In this document: piece after piece, positions 1 to 8,745 of the stretch
Position numbering within the stretch: the stretch's first letter is position 1
Layout of the letters: each line of letters begins with the position of its first letter
DNA from: Shimia sp049116215
GTDB lineage: Bacteria > Pseudomonadota > Alphaproteobacteria > Rhodobacterales > Rhodobacteraceae
DNA length: 64,000 nucleotides
NCBI RefSeq assembly: GCF_049116215.1
Contig: NZ_JAGDZB010000003.1
Span: forward strand, 744,001-808,000
Reading direction: 5' to 3'
The notes under the pieces: generated by a model
What the model was told of the DNA's origin: nothing
Seen by the model: the letters and a program-made list of their open reading frames with translations, nothing else
The model's database searches: none
Program-made: the position numbers and the translations under genes

Positions 1-107
1 CAATACCGCTTAAACAACGCAGGCAATATCTTGCGCCGCGCCAAGTCCCCGGTCCCACCAAAGACCACAAGATCAAATGTTTCCACGGGAATGATGCGAG
101 AAACCAT
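1..107 (-). CDS. zwf: Glucose-6-phosphate 1-dehydrogenase, N-terminal part (runs off left edge)
   Basis: Only the first 35 codons lie in the window. The minus-strand reading from the ATG at 107 begins MVSRIIPVETFDLVVFGGTG and continues with DLARRKILPALFKRY. This is the Rossmann NADP-binding start typical of Zwf (GGTGDLARRKILPAL). Zwf oxidises glucose-6-phosphate to 6-phosphogluconolactone and feeds the Entner-Doudoroff and pentose phosphate routes. The rest of the gene is outside the window. A perfect palindrome about 40 bp upstream suggests repression by a LacI-type regulator. Identity is based on the signature motif alone, but that motif is very specific. Confidence 0.88.
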   Translation of the reverse strand, partial: MVSRIIPVETFDLVVFGGTGDLARRKILPALFKRY

Positions 108-149
108 GGGGCTTCTTTCCTTCTTGGCTGTCCGGATTTCACCGGAAAA

Positions 150-165
150 TCGTTAGCGCTAACGA
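150..165. promoter_or_regulatory. 16-bp perfect palindrome, probable LacI-family operator for zwf
   Basis: TCGTTAGCGCTAACGA is a perfect 8+8 inverted repeat with the central GCGC-type core usual for LacI-family operators. It lies 43 bp upstream of the zwf start and 125 bp upstream of the divergent radical SAM gene. Carbohydrate-responsive LacI regulators often control zwf/edd genes in alphaproteobacteria; which regulator binds here cannot be read from the window. Confidence 0.6.
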
Positions 166-289
166 CGTCATAACACCGCCACTCTAACACCGCAACCAAA
201 CATCACAACTGTGTCAAACACCGTGTCGCCGCTTTACTTGCCAATAAGTAAGTGACTAGTACCAACTGACCACAAGACATGGCAGGCAC

Positions 290-1231
290 ATGAAAGATCA
301 CGCAAATATTAGGAAATTCAACGACCCTTATGTCACCGCCAAGGGTGACACCCGCGCCAATGTGGCCCTCACCGATCCGCAAACGCTTTGGTTCAACACC
401 GGCACACTCTGCAACATCGAATGTGAAAACTGCTACATCCTGTCGTCACCCACCAATGACGCATTGGTTTATCTGACTGCAGATGAAGTCTCCGACTATC
501 TCGACCAGCTCGACGCCCGTGATTGGAAGGTCCGCGAGATTGCCTTTACCGGGGGCGAACCTTTCATGAACCCGGAAATGAACGAGATGACCCGTCGTTC
601 TCTGGAGCGCGGATATGACGTCCTGATCCTCACCAACGCCATGCAGCCCATGCAGCGCAAACGCGTCCGTGCAGGCTTGCTGCAACTGGCGCAAGATTTT
701 CCCGGAAAACTGACACTCCGTATTTCCGTCGATCATTGGTCCGCTGACATGCACGATAAAGAACGCGGCATTGGCACGTTTGAGCGCACCCTGGACGGCA
801 TGCGCTGGCTGCGCGACAACAACATCAAAATGGCCGTTGCAGGTCGTACCATGTGGGACGAAACCGACGCCACATCCCGCGCCGGATACGCCGAACTCTA
901 CGCCAAAGAAAACTTTGAGATCGACGCGGCAAACCCCGGAGAAACCGTACTTTTTCCTGAAATGGATGAGCAGGTTGAAGTGCCGGAAATCACTACGGAC
1001 TGCTGGGGTATTTTGAACAAATCCCCAAGTGAGGTGATGTGCGCCAGCTCCCGCATGGTTGTGAAACACAAAGGCGCCAAATCACCCTCTGTGATCGCCT
1101 GCACACTGTTGCCGTACGACCCGCAATTTGACCTCGGCGCCACCCTGGAAGAGGCCGAAAAACCAGTGCAACTGAACCACCCCCATTGCGCCAAGTTTTG
1201 CGTATTGGGCGGCGCCTCCTGCTCCGCATAG
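290..1231 (+). CDS. Radical SAM protein with cysteine-rich C-terminus
   Basis: The 313-residue protein has the radical SAM cluster motif CNIECENC (Cys41, 45, 48), followed by EIAFTGGEPFMNPEM, the GGE motif that contacts the SAM amino group. The TIM-barrel part covers about residues 30-230. The C-terminal third contains further cysteines (two near DCWGIL and VMCASS, one in IACTLLP, then Cys300, 304 and 311 in HCAKFCVLGGASC). Such spacing can hold an auxiliary iron-sulfur cluster as in SPASM/Twitch proteins. Substrate unknown. No peptide precursor gene is visible beside it. It is divergent from zwf across a 182-bp gap. Confidence 0.8.
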   Translation: MKDHANIRKFNDPYVTAKGDTRANVALTDPQTLWFNTGTLCNIECENCYILSSPTNDALVYLTADEVSDYLDQLDARDWKVREIAFTGGEPFMNPEMNEMTRRSLERGYDVLILTNAMQPMQRKRVRAGLLQLAQDFPGKLTLRISVDHWSADMHDKERGIGTFERTLDGMRWLRDNNIKMAVAGRTMWDETDATSRAGYAELYAKENFEIDAANPGETVLFPEMDEQVEVPEITTDCWGILNKSPSEVMCASSRMVVKHKGAKSPSVIACTLLPYDPQFDLGATLEEAEKPVQLNHPHCAKFCVLGGASCSA

Positions 1232-1241
1232 GCGGAGCAGA

Positions 1242-1982
1242 TCAATTCAGTTCTGAAGAGCGCCAGTATTTGGTGCCTTCCAAACTGCCATTCATCCGCC
1301 AGCGGTCTTTGTCGAGGATGAAGACAGACTGGCCCTGCGTAAACCGCACCTCATCCGTGCTTTTATCATCCCCAACCTGCGCTCCGCCACCCGCAGTCGC
1401 ATCGTAGCCATTGACGACAAATCGATCAAAATCCGCTTGTGTTTCAAACAAGATCACAAACTGCGTGGCAAATCCGCCAATGCCCAAACTCGCGCCCAGA
1501 CCGCCGGTGCCCATATTCATATAGGTGCGCGCGCCGGAGTCCTTTGCCACAGCGACCCCACGGCCGTAGCCGGTGGTCACCGGAAATATGGTCACTTTAC
1601 GACTGTCAAACGCGGCGTAGCCCGCACTCTTTTGATAAAGCGCATCCGCTTGTGCGTTCTGCGCCAACAACACAGCCATGATGTCACCCGACATCACATC
1701 AAGCCGCGCGCGCGTTGCCTCCGGCGTCTCTTCGTTGGACAGAAGCTCATCTGTCGAAGATATCGCCTCCCCAACGCCGCTCACGCCTTTCTCAACGGTA
1801 TTGCCCACCGCGGTCGCGCCCTTTCCAATAGCCTCGCCCGTGGCCTCGACGCCCTGACCAATCGCCTCACCTGTGTTTTCAGCGCCCTCTTTGATCTTTC
1901 CCCAAAGCCCTTGTGACGCGGTTGGTCCGGCCATACTGGCCACCATCCCCCCAACAACAAAAGCCTGCCATCTCGCTCGCAT
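1242..1982 (-). CDS. SYLF (Ysc84-type) lipid-binding domain protein, exported
   Basis: An N-terminal hydrophobic signal (MRARWQAFVVGGMVASMAG) is followed by short amphipathic repeats built on GEAIGxGVEATG / GEAIGKGATAVG, then the SYLF domain from about residue 95 (AGYAAFDSRKV, FPVTTGYGRGVAV, GLGASLGIGGFATQFVILF). SYLF domains bind phospholipids; the bacterial members are secreted or periplasmic and little studied. Two ATGs are possible. GGAG abuts the first one (1988) with no spacing but sits 6 nt from the second (1982), so 1982 is preferred. The gene converges with the radical SAM gene, with only 10 bp between the stops. Confidence 0.8.
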   Translation of the reverse strand: MRARWQAFVVGGMVASMAGPTASQGLWGKIKEGAENTGEAIGQGVEATGEAIGKGATAVGNTVEKGVSGVGEAISSTDELLSNEETPEATRARLDVMSGDIMAVLLAQNAQADALYQKSAGYAAFDSRKVTIFPVTTGYGRGVAVAKDSGARTYMNMGTGGLGASLGIGGFATQFVILFETQADFDRFVVNGYDATAGGGAQVGDDKSTDEVRFTQGQSVFILDKDRWRMNGSLEGTKYWRSSELN

Positions 1983-2231
1983 AAACATCTCCGAACCCGC
2001 CCATTTCGATGGCTCGACTAAAACATAAAGCCGGCGCGCACATCACCCCAATTTAAGCAATGGGCAATTCTTCGCCTTTCTCGGCACAATTTCTCCTATA
2101 CATCAATTCCTTATGCCAATGTCACCGGGAATTGCTCCTCCCCCCTCACAGCACCATTGCACCCTATATGATGCCTCTGATATAAGCGTTCCAACAACAT
2201 ATGGACCGCCAATTAGAAGCGAGACTGGGAC

Positions 2232-4967
2232 TTGAGCGATACGCCGGAAACCCCTGAAAACGAAGAAGAAACCACGCACGAGCGGATGATCCACGACGGT
2301 CCTACTGTGACCATTGAGGAGGAAATGCGCGCCAGCTACCTCGACTACGCCATGAGCGTGATCGTCAGCCGTGCCATTCCAGATCTGCGTGACGGCCTTA
2401 AACCGGTGCACCGTCGCATTCTTTATGCGATGCATGAGACCGGCAACAGCCACGACAAATCTTACCGCAAATCGGCCCGTCCGGTTGGCGATGTGATGGG
2501 TAAGTACCACCCGCACGGCGACTCCGCGATCTATGACGCTTTGGTGCGTATGGCGCAGGACTTTTCTATGTCTCTGCCTTTGCTGGATGGCCAAGGTAAC
2601 TTTGGCTCGATGGACGGCGACAACCCGGCGGCCATGCGGTACACCGAAGTGCGCATGGACAAACCTGCTGCGGCCCTGTTGGCGGATATCGACAAAGAAA
2701 CAGTTGATTTTCAAGACAACTACGACGGCAAGGACCAGGAACCAACCGTACTTCCTGCGCGTTTCCCCAACATGCTGGTCAACGGCGCAGGTGGTATTGC
2801 GGTGGGTATGGCCACCAACATTCCGCCCCACAACCTGGGCGAAGTCATCGACGCCACATTGGCCCTGATCGAAGATCCCGATCTCACCTCCGAGCAGCTG
2901 ATCGACTACGTGCCCGGCCCAGATTTCCCAACCGGCGGCATTATGCTTGGCCGCTCCGGCGCGCGCAAAGCCTATCTTGAAGGCCGCGGCAGTGTTGTGA
3001 TCCGCTCCAAGACCCGTGTCGAAGAGATCCGTAAAGACCGCTACGCCATTGTCATTGATGAGATTCCTTATCAAGTGAACAAGGCGGCGATGATCGAAAA
3101 GATCGCCGAAGCGGCCCGTGACAAACGGATCGAAGGCATCGCCCACGTTCAGGATGAATCTGACCGGGACGGCGTGCGCGTGGTTGTGGAACTCAAACGT
3201 GACGCCACCGCCGAAGTTGTACTGAACCAACTGTTCCGCTTCACGCCAATGCAAACCTATTTTGGTTGCAACATGCTGGCCCTGAACGGCGGTCGCCCGG
3301 AGCAGCTCACCCTGCGTCGCTTCCTGACCTCCTTCATCGATTTCCGCGAGGAAGTCGTGGCCCGTCGCACTGCTTATATGCTGCGCAAAGCGCGTGAGCG
3401 CAGCCACATCTTGTGTGGCTTGGCGGTTGCTGTGACCAACGTGGACGAAGTGGTTGCCACCATCCGCGCCTCCGCAGACGCTGCGGAAGCCCGCGAAAAG
3501 CTGATGACCCGCCGCTGGCCCGCCGGCAGTATTGCCGATTATATCAAACTGATCGACGACCCGACCCACACCATGAACGAGGACGGGACCTATAACCTGT
3601 CCGAAACACAGGCCCGTGCGATCCTTGAATTGCGCCTGCAACGCCTGACTCAGATTGGCGTAAAAGAGGTCACGGACGAACTTGAAGAACTGGCCCGCAA
3701 GATCAAGGAATACCTTGAAATTTTGGGTTCTCGTGAACGCATCATGGGCATCATCGGTGACGAGTTGCGCGAAGTGCGTGAGAACTTCGCTGTAGACCGA
3801 CGCACCGAGATCGTCGACTGGTCCGGCGACATGGACGACGAAGACCTGATCGAGCGTGAGGACATGGTGGTGACCGTGACCTCCGGCGGCTACATCAAAC
3901 GCACACCACTGGCCGACTTTCGCGCTCAAAAGCGCGGCGGCAAAGGCATCTCGGGCATGCAGACCAAAGAAGAGGATGTGGTCACCACTCTCTTTGTGGC
4001 CAACACCCACACGCAGCTATTGTTCTTCACCACAGACGGCATGGCCTACAAGCTAAAGACCTGGCGCCTGCCTCTCGGCGGCCGCACCGCCAAAGGCAAA
4101 GCAATCGTGAACATCCTTCCAATCCCAACCGGCGTATCGATTGCAGCCATCATGCCTGTCGACCGTCCCGAGGATGAGTGGGACGATCTGCAAATCATGT
4201 TTGCCACCTCGGCAGGCTCCGTGCGTCGCAACCGCTTGTCAGATTTTACAAATGTGAAGTCCAACGGCAAAATTGCGATGAAGTTTGAGGACGACAACGC
4301 GGATACAAAGCTGATCAACGCCCGCATCTGTACCGAAGAAGACGATGTGATGCTTGTGACCAACTCCGGTCGTGCCATCCGCTTCCCCACCACCGAAGTG
4401 CGTGTGTTCAACTCGCGCTCCTCTGTGGGTGTGCGCGGCATTCGCCTCAACGGCGAAGACGAGGTGGTCTCCATGTCGGTGATCCGACACTTCCGCGCCG
4501 AAAGCGAAGAGCGTGCCGCTTATCTCAAAATGCGCCGCGCCGTGGCTGGATTGTCCGATGACGGGGGCGACGACGAAGAAGCTCCAGCGGGCGAGCTGAG
4601 CCAAGAGCGCTACGCCGAAATGTCCGCTGCTGAAAACCTGATCCTCACCATCACATCCGGTGGCGCAGGAAAACTCAGCTCCAGCCACGACTACCCGGTC
4701 CGCGGCCGTGGCGGTCAAGGTGTGGCTGCGATGGACAAAGCCATGCGCGGTGGCGCCTTGGTGGCGTCCTTCCCGGTGGACCTGGGTGACCAGATCATGC
4801 TGGCGACCTCCAAAGGCCAATCGATCCGCGTGCCCGTGGATGGCATCTCCTTCCGTTCCCGCTCCGCCGGCGGCGTGAAGGTGTTCGACACCGGCACTGG
4901 CGAAGAAGTGGTCTCTGTGGCCTGGATCGCCGAGCAGGATGAAGACGAGGCCGGCACAGAGGAGTAA
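2232..4967 (+). CDS. gyrA: DNA gyrase subunit A
   Basis: This 911-residue type IIA topoisomerase subunit forms A2B2 gyrase with GyrB and introduces negative supercoils. Visible are the winged-helix/tower start YAMSVIVSRAIPDLRDGLKP, the quinolone-determining region KYHPHGDSAIYDALVRMAQ with wild-type Ser98 and Asp102 (E. coli Ser83/Asp87), the catalytic tyrosine Tyr137 in AAMRYTEVRM, and the C-terminal beta-pinwheel with GyrA-box-like RAQKRGGKGISG and VRGRGGQGV. A loop rich in Asp/Glu (DDGGDDEEAP, around residue 780) interrupts the pinwheel. The start is a TTG at 2232; no in-frame ATG precedes the conserved region except one at 2286, which would lose the usual acidic N-terminus. Confidence 0.97.
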   Translation: MSDTPETPENEEETTHERMIHDGPTVTIEEEMRASYLDYAMSVIVSRAIPDLRDGLKPVHRRILYAMHETGNSHDKSYRKSARPVGDVMGKYHPHGDSAIYDALVRMAQDFSMSLPLLDGQGNFGSMDGDNPAAMRYTEVRMDKPAAALLADIDKETVDFQDNYDGKDQEPTVLPARFPNMLVNGAGGIAVGMATNIPPHNLGEVIDATLALIEDPDLTSEQLIDYVPGPDFPTGGIMLGRSGARKAYLEGRGSVVIRSKTRVEEIRKDRYAIVIDEIPYQVNKAAMIEKIAEAARDKRIEGIAHVQDESDRDGVRVVVELKRDATAEVVLNQLFRFTPMQTYFGCNMLALNGGRPEQLTLRRFLTSFIDFREEVVARRTAYMLRKARERSHILCGLAVAVTNVDEVVATIRASADAAEAREKLMTRRWPAGSIADYIKLIDDPTHTMNEDGTYNLSETQARAILELRLQRLTQIGVKEVTDELEELARKIKEYLEILGSRERIMGIIGDELREVRENFAVDRRTEIVDWSGDMDDEDLIEREDMVVTVTSGGYIKRTPLADFRAQKRGGKGISGMQTKEEDVVTTLFVANTHTQLLFFTTDGMAYKLKTWRLPLGGRTAKGKAIVNILPIPTGVSIAAIMPVDRPEDEWDDLQIMFATSAGSVRRNRLSDFTNVKSNGKIAMKFEDDNADTKLINARICTEEDDVMLVTNSGRAIRFPTTEVRVFNSRSSVGVRGIRLNGEDEVVSMSVIRHFRAESEERAAYLKMRRAVAGLSDDGGDDEEAPAGELSQERYAEMSAAENLILTITSGGAGKLSSSHDYPVRGRGGQGVAAMDKAMRGGALVASFPVDLGDQIMLATSKGQSIRVPVDGISFRSRSAGGVKVFDTGTGEEVVSVAWIAEQDEDEAGTEE

Positions 4968-4988
4968 TCTTCTCTCACGGTCCTCTAA

Positions 4989-5028
4989 AGAAACGGCCTC
5001 GCGCAATTGCGTGGGGCCGTTTCTGTTT
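4989..5028 (+). terminator. Rho-independent terminator of gyrA
   Basis: The arms AGAAACGGCC and GGCCGTTTCT form a 10-bp stem around a 16-nt loop that contains its own GCGCAATTGCG dyad, followed by TGTTT. It lies 21 bp after the gyrA stop. Confidence 0.8.
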
Positions 5029-5104
5029 AGACGTCAAAATTAATGTTGCTTGACAACAATTTGTGTGACTTTCTTCAGCCAACGAAACTCACAATGGCGC
5101 CCCA

Positions 5105-6676
5105 ATGACCAAATTCTCTTTGCCTTGCGCACTCTCTTCGGGCGCCGCATTTTTACTTTCCGCCGCCGGCGCCTTTGCCGCGACACTTACGCTCAACACC
5201 ACTGAGCTATCCTCCGACATCGACGCCGAATATGGCGGCGCCATTCACGCCCAGAAACTCAAAGGGAAATACGCCAATTGCACGGTGCTGTATGAAGGTC
5301 CCGTCCAGCGTGGAGATCTGCAGAAATTCCATGCTTTGTACGGCTATGACGGTGAATACTTCAGCAACAGCCTCCCAGATGGCGCCACCCTCTGCCTCAA
5401 CAGCCCCGGCGGCAACCTTTATGAATCCCTCGTCATCGTAGATTTCCTGCGCGAGGTTTTTGCCGATCTGCAAACCTATGTGGCCGACGGCGACCTCTGT
5501 GCCTCCGCCTGCTCCAACTTGTTTTTGTCGGGCGCACACACGTTTGAGGGAGAAAGTTACGAAACCATCGCAATGCGGGCCATTTCACCGAGGGCACGAC
5601 TTGGTGTGCATGCCCCTCGCATTGTTTTGCCAGACGATGGCGAAACCTACGATGCGGAGGAAGTCGCCGCCGTATATGACGAGGCAATTCGGGACTCTTC
5701 GCACCTGTTTGCATTTGCGCAAAAGGTCGATGACGAAAACACCCCCTACCTGACCCCATATCTCTATGCACGTAGCATCGAAACCCCTCCACATGATATG
5801 TACTATGTCGACACGGTTGGCGATGCGCTCTTTGCAAATGTTGCAGTCACGGGCATCAGCTATGAAGTGGACCTGCGCGCCAACTTGATCGACACCATAT
5901 GTGACAATGTCTTCCTATTGGACGACGGCGCCTTCAGTTGGGCCTTCGCGCCCACATGGAAACCACACCCCTTGGCCTCTATTGCTGACCTCTACAATGA
6001 GTTTTCTGAAATTCTCGCGCTTGAGTCCCACGAAAACCAGTCCGAAGATAGCCCAGTCTACACTTCCTCGCTCGACATAGAGCAACGAAACGGCGCTATC
6101 TACGGTTTCCGACGCGGCTATCGCACAGCAGGTCCCTACGGAGCCGAAGATTGTGTTGTCCGCCTACCCACCTCTGATTCAGTTGGGGAAACCACCAATT
6201 TTGGCAACGTACAATCCGCTTGGGACGCACGCGGTTCCGACGTGATTGAGGTCCGCATAGGGTATCAACATCCACGTGGTGACTTTTCAGATCCAGAAGA
6301 GGCCTACCTGTCTTCGGCTTACGCCTATTGGAGTGCCTTAAGTCAGAACGAAGAGAACCAACTGCACACCTACCCGGCGCTTATGTTGTTTGCTTTGGGT
6401 CGCCCGCTCAGTGATTTGCCGCGGATCTCTGACCCGAATGAGGCGCCGGAAGAGGCAGAAATGACCGACGAAGCGGCGTCTGACCAACTGACCTGCGATG
6501 ATCTCTGGTACATGCGCAATCGGATTTTCCACAAAAACGGCTACTGCTTTGGATCTGAACGCGGCATTTCCACTTTTGGGAACGACGGCTGTGTCACCAA
6601 GTCGCCGAGCCTGTCGGAAGTGGACTCGACCATCCTAAAAGCCATCAAAGTTACCGAAAAAGAGCTTGGCTGTTAA
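5105..6676 (+). CDS. Periplasmic ClpP/crotonase-fold-like protein with C-terminal YARHG-like domain
   Basis: Residues 1-25 are a Sec signal peptide ending ...AAGAFA. The N-terminal half has the pattern of COG3904-type periplasmic proteins: LCLNSPGGNLYESL (about 97-110), then DGDLCASACSNLFLSGA (128-144), where Ser134 stands in the position of a ClpP-like nucleophile, and RLGVHAPR further on. The middle is acidic and unrecognised. The end (CDDLWYMRNRIFHKNGYCF) matches the YARHG domain, an extracellular domain of unknown function. The combination is uncommon as far as I know. Whether it is a protease is not shown. The start follows the gyrA terminator and has only a weak ribosome site. Confidence 0.7.
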   Translation: MTKFSLPCALSSGAAFLLSAAGAFAATLTLNTTELSSDIDAEYGGAIHAQKLKGKYANCTVLYEGPVQRGDLQKFHALYGYDGEYFSNSLPDGATLCLNSPGGNLYESLVIVDFLREVFADLQTYVADGDLCASACSNLFLSGAHTFEGESYETIAMRAISPRARLGVHAPRIVLPDDGETYDAEEVAAVYDEAIRDSSHLFAFAQKVDDENTPYLTPYLYARSIETPPHDMYYVDTVGDALFANVAVTGISYEVDLRANLIDTICDNVFLLDDGAFSWAFAPTWKPHPLASIADLYNEFSEILALESHENQSEDSPVYTSSLDIEQRNGAIYGFRRGYRTAGPYGAEDCVVRLPTSDSVGETTNFGNVQSAWDARGSDVIEVRIGYQHPRGDFSDPEEAYLSSAYAYWSALSQNEENQLHTYPALMLFALGRPLSDLPRISDPNEAPEEAEMTDEAASDQLTCDDLWYMRNRIFHKNGYCFGSERGISTFGNDGCVTKSPSLSEVDSTILKAIKVTEKELGC

Positions 6677-6804
6677 ACCACATGTGAAACCCGAAGAGAC
6701 TAACTGTCTCTTCGGAGGCGCTCACTTGATCAAAGACAAACACTTCTCCGGTTCTATCAGGTATTTCAAAGCCCATCTTGGAACGCAAAAATCCGGAGAC
6801 CGTG

Positions 6805-7167
6805 ATGAAATCACCCGCCATCCTCCTTTCCATTGTTATTGGCGCTACGCCCCAATTTGCTCTGGCTGAGGCACCACAATTGAATGCGGAAACCGCCCAT
6901 GCTGCCCTGAGCGGCATACAATACACTTGCGACCTCGGCGAAATGAAATTTGATATGATTTTCAATTCTGTGCCGACGGATTCTAAAGTGTTTCCCTACG
7001 AATTTCGCGCGGGTGAACGTGCCTCAGAGGACGCTTACATCCTGACCGACAGCGGAGAAATTCACCTGCAAAGCGCAGAGGCCGTGCGCTTTTTGTCACT
7101 GAACAACGGCACCCTCAAAATCGCCAAGACGCCCGATGGACGCGCCGCCGCCTGCGTGACGAAGTGA
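6805..7167 (+). CDS. Small exported protein of unknown function
   Basis: The 120-residue product starts with a signal peptide (MKSPAILLSIVIGATPQFALA). The mature part has two cysteines (YTCDLGEMKFDMIF and AACVTK) that could form one disulfide. I do not recognise a family. The ATG at 6805 is chosen over an in-frame TTG at 6778 because GGAGA lies 6 nt upstream and because it yields a proper signal peptide. It is 128 bp downstream of the ClpP-like/YARHG gene on the same strand and may be co-transcribed with it. Confidence 0.65.
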   Translation: MKSPAILLSIVIGATPQFALAEAPQLNAETAHAALSGIQYTCDLGEMKFDMIFNSVPTDSKVFPYEFRAGERASEDAYILTDSGEIHLQSAEAVRFLSLNNGTLKIAKTPDGRAAACVTK

Positions 7168-7206
7168 CACCATCCCCGACTTCTTCTTACTATTGATATC
7201 CAACCA

Positions 7207-7236
7207 AAAAGGGACGCCAAAGCGTCCCTTTTCACT
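7207..7236. terminator. Bidirectional terminator between convergent genes
   Basis: AAAAGGGACGC and GCGTCCCTTTT pair perfectly around a 4-nt loop, with A and T runs on the two flanks, so it can serve both the plus-strand gene ending at 7167 and the minus-strand carboxypeptidase gene ending at 7254. Confidence 0.85.
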
Positions 7237-7253
7237 TTCAAAACCCACAAACC

Positions 7254-8729
7254 TTACAGTTTGTAGATGCCGCCAAACTTGGCTTCAAGGTAGTCCAGCA
7301 ATGGTTCCCCGCTTGGCGCTTTCCCTGTTGCATGCACGATGGTATCCGCCGGTTTGCGCAACCCGCCGTGCTGCTGCAGGTTCTCCCGCAACCACCCTGT
7401 TGCGACCGAGGTGTCACCTTGGGCCAATTGCGCATCCAGGTTTGGAACCGCCGCCCGCATCGCTTCGTTCAAGCAACCCGCATAGACATTGCCCAGAGAA
7501 TAGGTCGGGAAGTAGCCAAACAAGCCTACCGACCAGTGCACATCCTGCAACACACCATTGGAGGGCTTGTCCACCGCATAGCCAAAGTCGGCCTTAAACC
7601 GGTCGTTCCAAGCCGCTTCCAAATCACCCACCGCCAGATCACCCAGCATCAACGCACGTTCCAGATCAAAGCGCAGCATGATGTGCAGATTGTATTGCAC
7701 CTCATCGGCTTCGGTCCGGATATAGCCATCGTTCACTCGGTTCACAGTGCCGTAAAACGCGTCAGCAGTGTCGATGCCAAAATCACCAAACTCAGCTTTC
7801 ATCTGTTCAAACAGCCAACCGGTATAAGCGCGTCCGCGCCCCATCTGGTTCTCATAAATCCGGCTCTGGCTTTCATGCACCCCCATCGACACACCTCGGC
7901 CAAGCGGCGTCAAAAGATATGCGTCATCAATGCCTTGCTCATAGGCCGCATGGCCCACTTCATGGATGGTGGAATAAAAACAGTTGAACGGATCGCTCTC
8001 ACTGGTGCGCGTGGTGATGCGCACATCTTTGCCGGAACCCGAGCAAAACGGATGGGTCACGCAATCAATGCGCCCGTGGTCAAAGTCATAGCCAAAGCTC
8101 GCGGCCAGTTTGCTGGTCAGCGCCATCTGCTTGTCTGCCGCGAAGGTGCCTGTCAGTTTCTGGGGCGCGTCCGCTGCCAGAACCGCCGCCCGCAACGCCA
8201 CCAACCGCGGCCGCATCGCGTCAAACATCGCTGCGATTTCTTCAGCGGTCATCTCCGGCTCGTAATCATCCACCATGGCGTCATAGACATCACCACCGGT
8301 GGCCAACGCCTGACCTTCTTGCCGCTTCAAGTTCACCACTTCTTCCAAAGTTGGCAAAAACCCGGCCACATCCTCATCAGAGCGCGCCTGCGCCCAGATC
8401 CCCTGTGCACGGCTGGTCACCTTGGCAATTTCTGCCGCCAGATCAGCTGGCACCTTGGAGGTCCGCTCAAACAACTTGCGGATGTGGCGCACCTGTGCCC
8501 GGCCTACCTCGTCCAGCTGCGCCTCATCAATTGCCGCCAGACACTCGCCTACTTTCGGGTCAATCCGGCGCGCATGCAAAACACTTTCCATCGCGGCCAT
8601 TTCCTCAGCCCGCTGCGGTCCTGCACCAACCGGCATAATTGCCTCTTGGTCCCAACCCAAACGTCCAGCCACTTCGCCCAACGCCTGTGTAGTGTGGGTG
8701 AAAGCCATCAACTGCTCATATGCAGACAT
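7254..8729 (-). CDS. Carboxypeptidase Taq (M32 family metallopeptidase)
   Basis: This 491-residue cytosolic zinc carboxypeptidase removes C-terminal residues from peptides. The family zinc motif is present as STIHEVGHAAYEQG (HEVGH at residues 256-260), followed by the conserved GVHESQSRIYENQMGR segment that supplies the third ligand, and RTEADEVQYNLHIMLRFDLE near residue 360. Length is typical of the family. The start MSAYEQLMAF is chosen because AGGAAAAC precedes it; the open frame extends upstream but into ctaA. It lies 16 bp behind ctaA on the same strand and probably shares its transcript. Confidence 0.92.
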   Translation of the reverse strand: MSAYEQLMAFTHTTQALGEVAGRLGWDQEAIMPVGAGPQRAEEMAAMESVLHARRIDPKVGECLAAIDEAQLDEVGRAQVRHIRKLFERTSKVPADLAAEIAKVTSRAQGIWAQARSDEDVAGFLPTLEEVVNLKRQEGQALATGGDVYDAMVDDYEPEMTAEEIAAMFDAMRPRLVALRAAVLAADAPQKLTGTFAADKQMALTSKLAASFGYDFDHGRIDCVTHPFCSGSGKDVRITTRTSESDPFNCFYSTIHEVGHAAYEQGIDDAYLLTPLGRGVSMGVHESQSRIYENQMGRGRAYTGWLFEQMKAEFGDFGIDTADAFYGTVNRVNDGYIRTEADEVQYNLHIMLRFDLERALMLGDLAVGDLEAAWNDRFKADFGYAVDKPSNGVLQDVHWSVGLFGYFPTYSLGNVYAGCLNEAMRAAVPNLDAQLAQGDTSVATGWLRENLQQHGGLRKPADTIVHATGKAPSGEPLLDYLEAKFGGIYKL

Positions 8730-8745
8730 TCTTGTTTTCCTTTTC

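Noticed and set aside
1219..1240. Hairpin CTGCTCCGC/GCGGAGCAG at the end of the radical SAM gene
   Set aside because: The stem includes the stop codon and is not followed by a T run on either strand, so I do not call it a terminator.
2232..4967. Quinolone-resistance substitutions in gyrA
   Set aside because: The determining region keeps Ser98 and Asp102, the wild-type residues, so nothing unusual is present.
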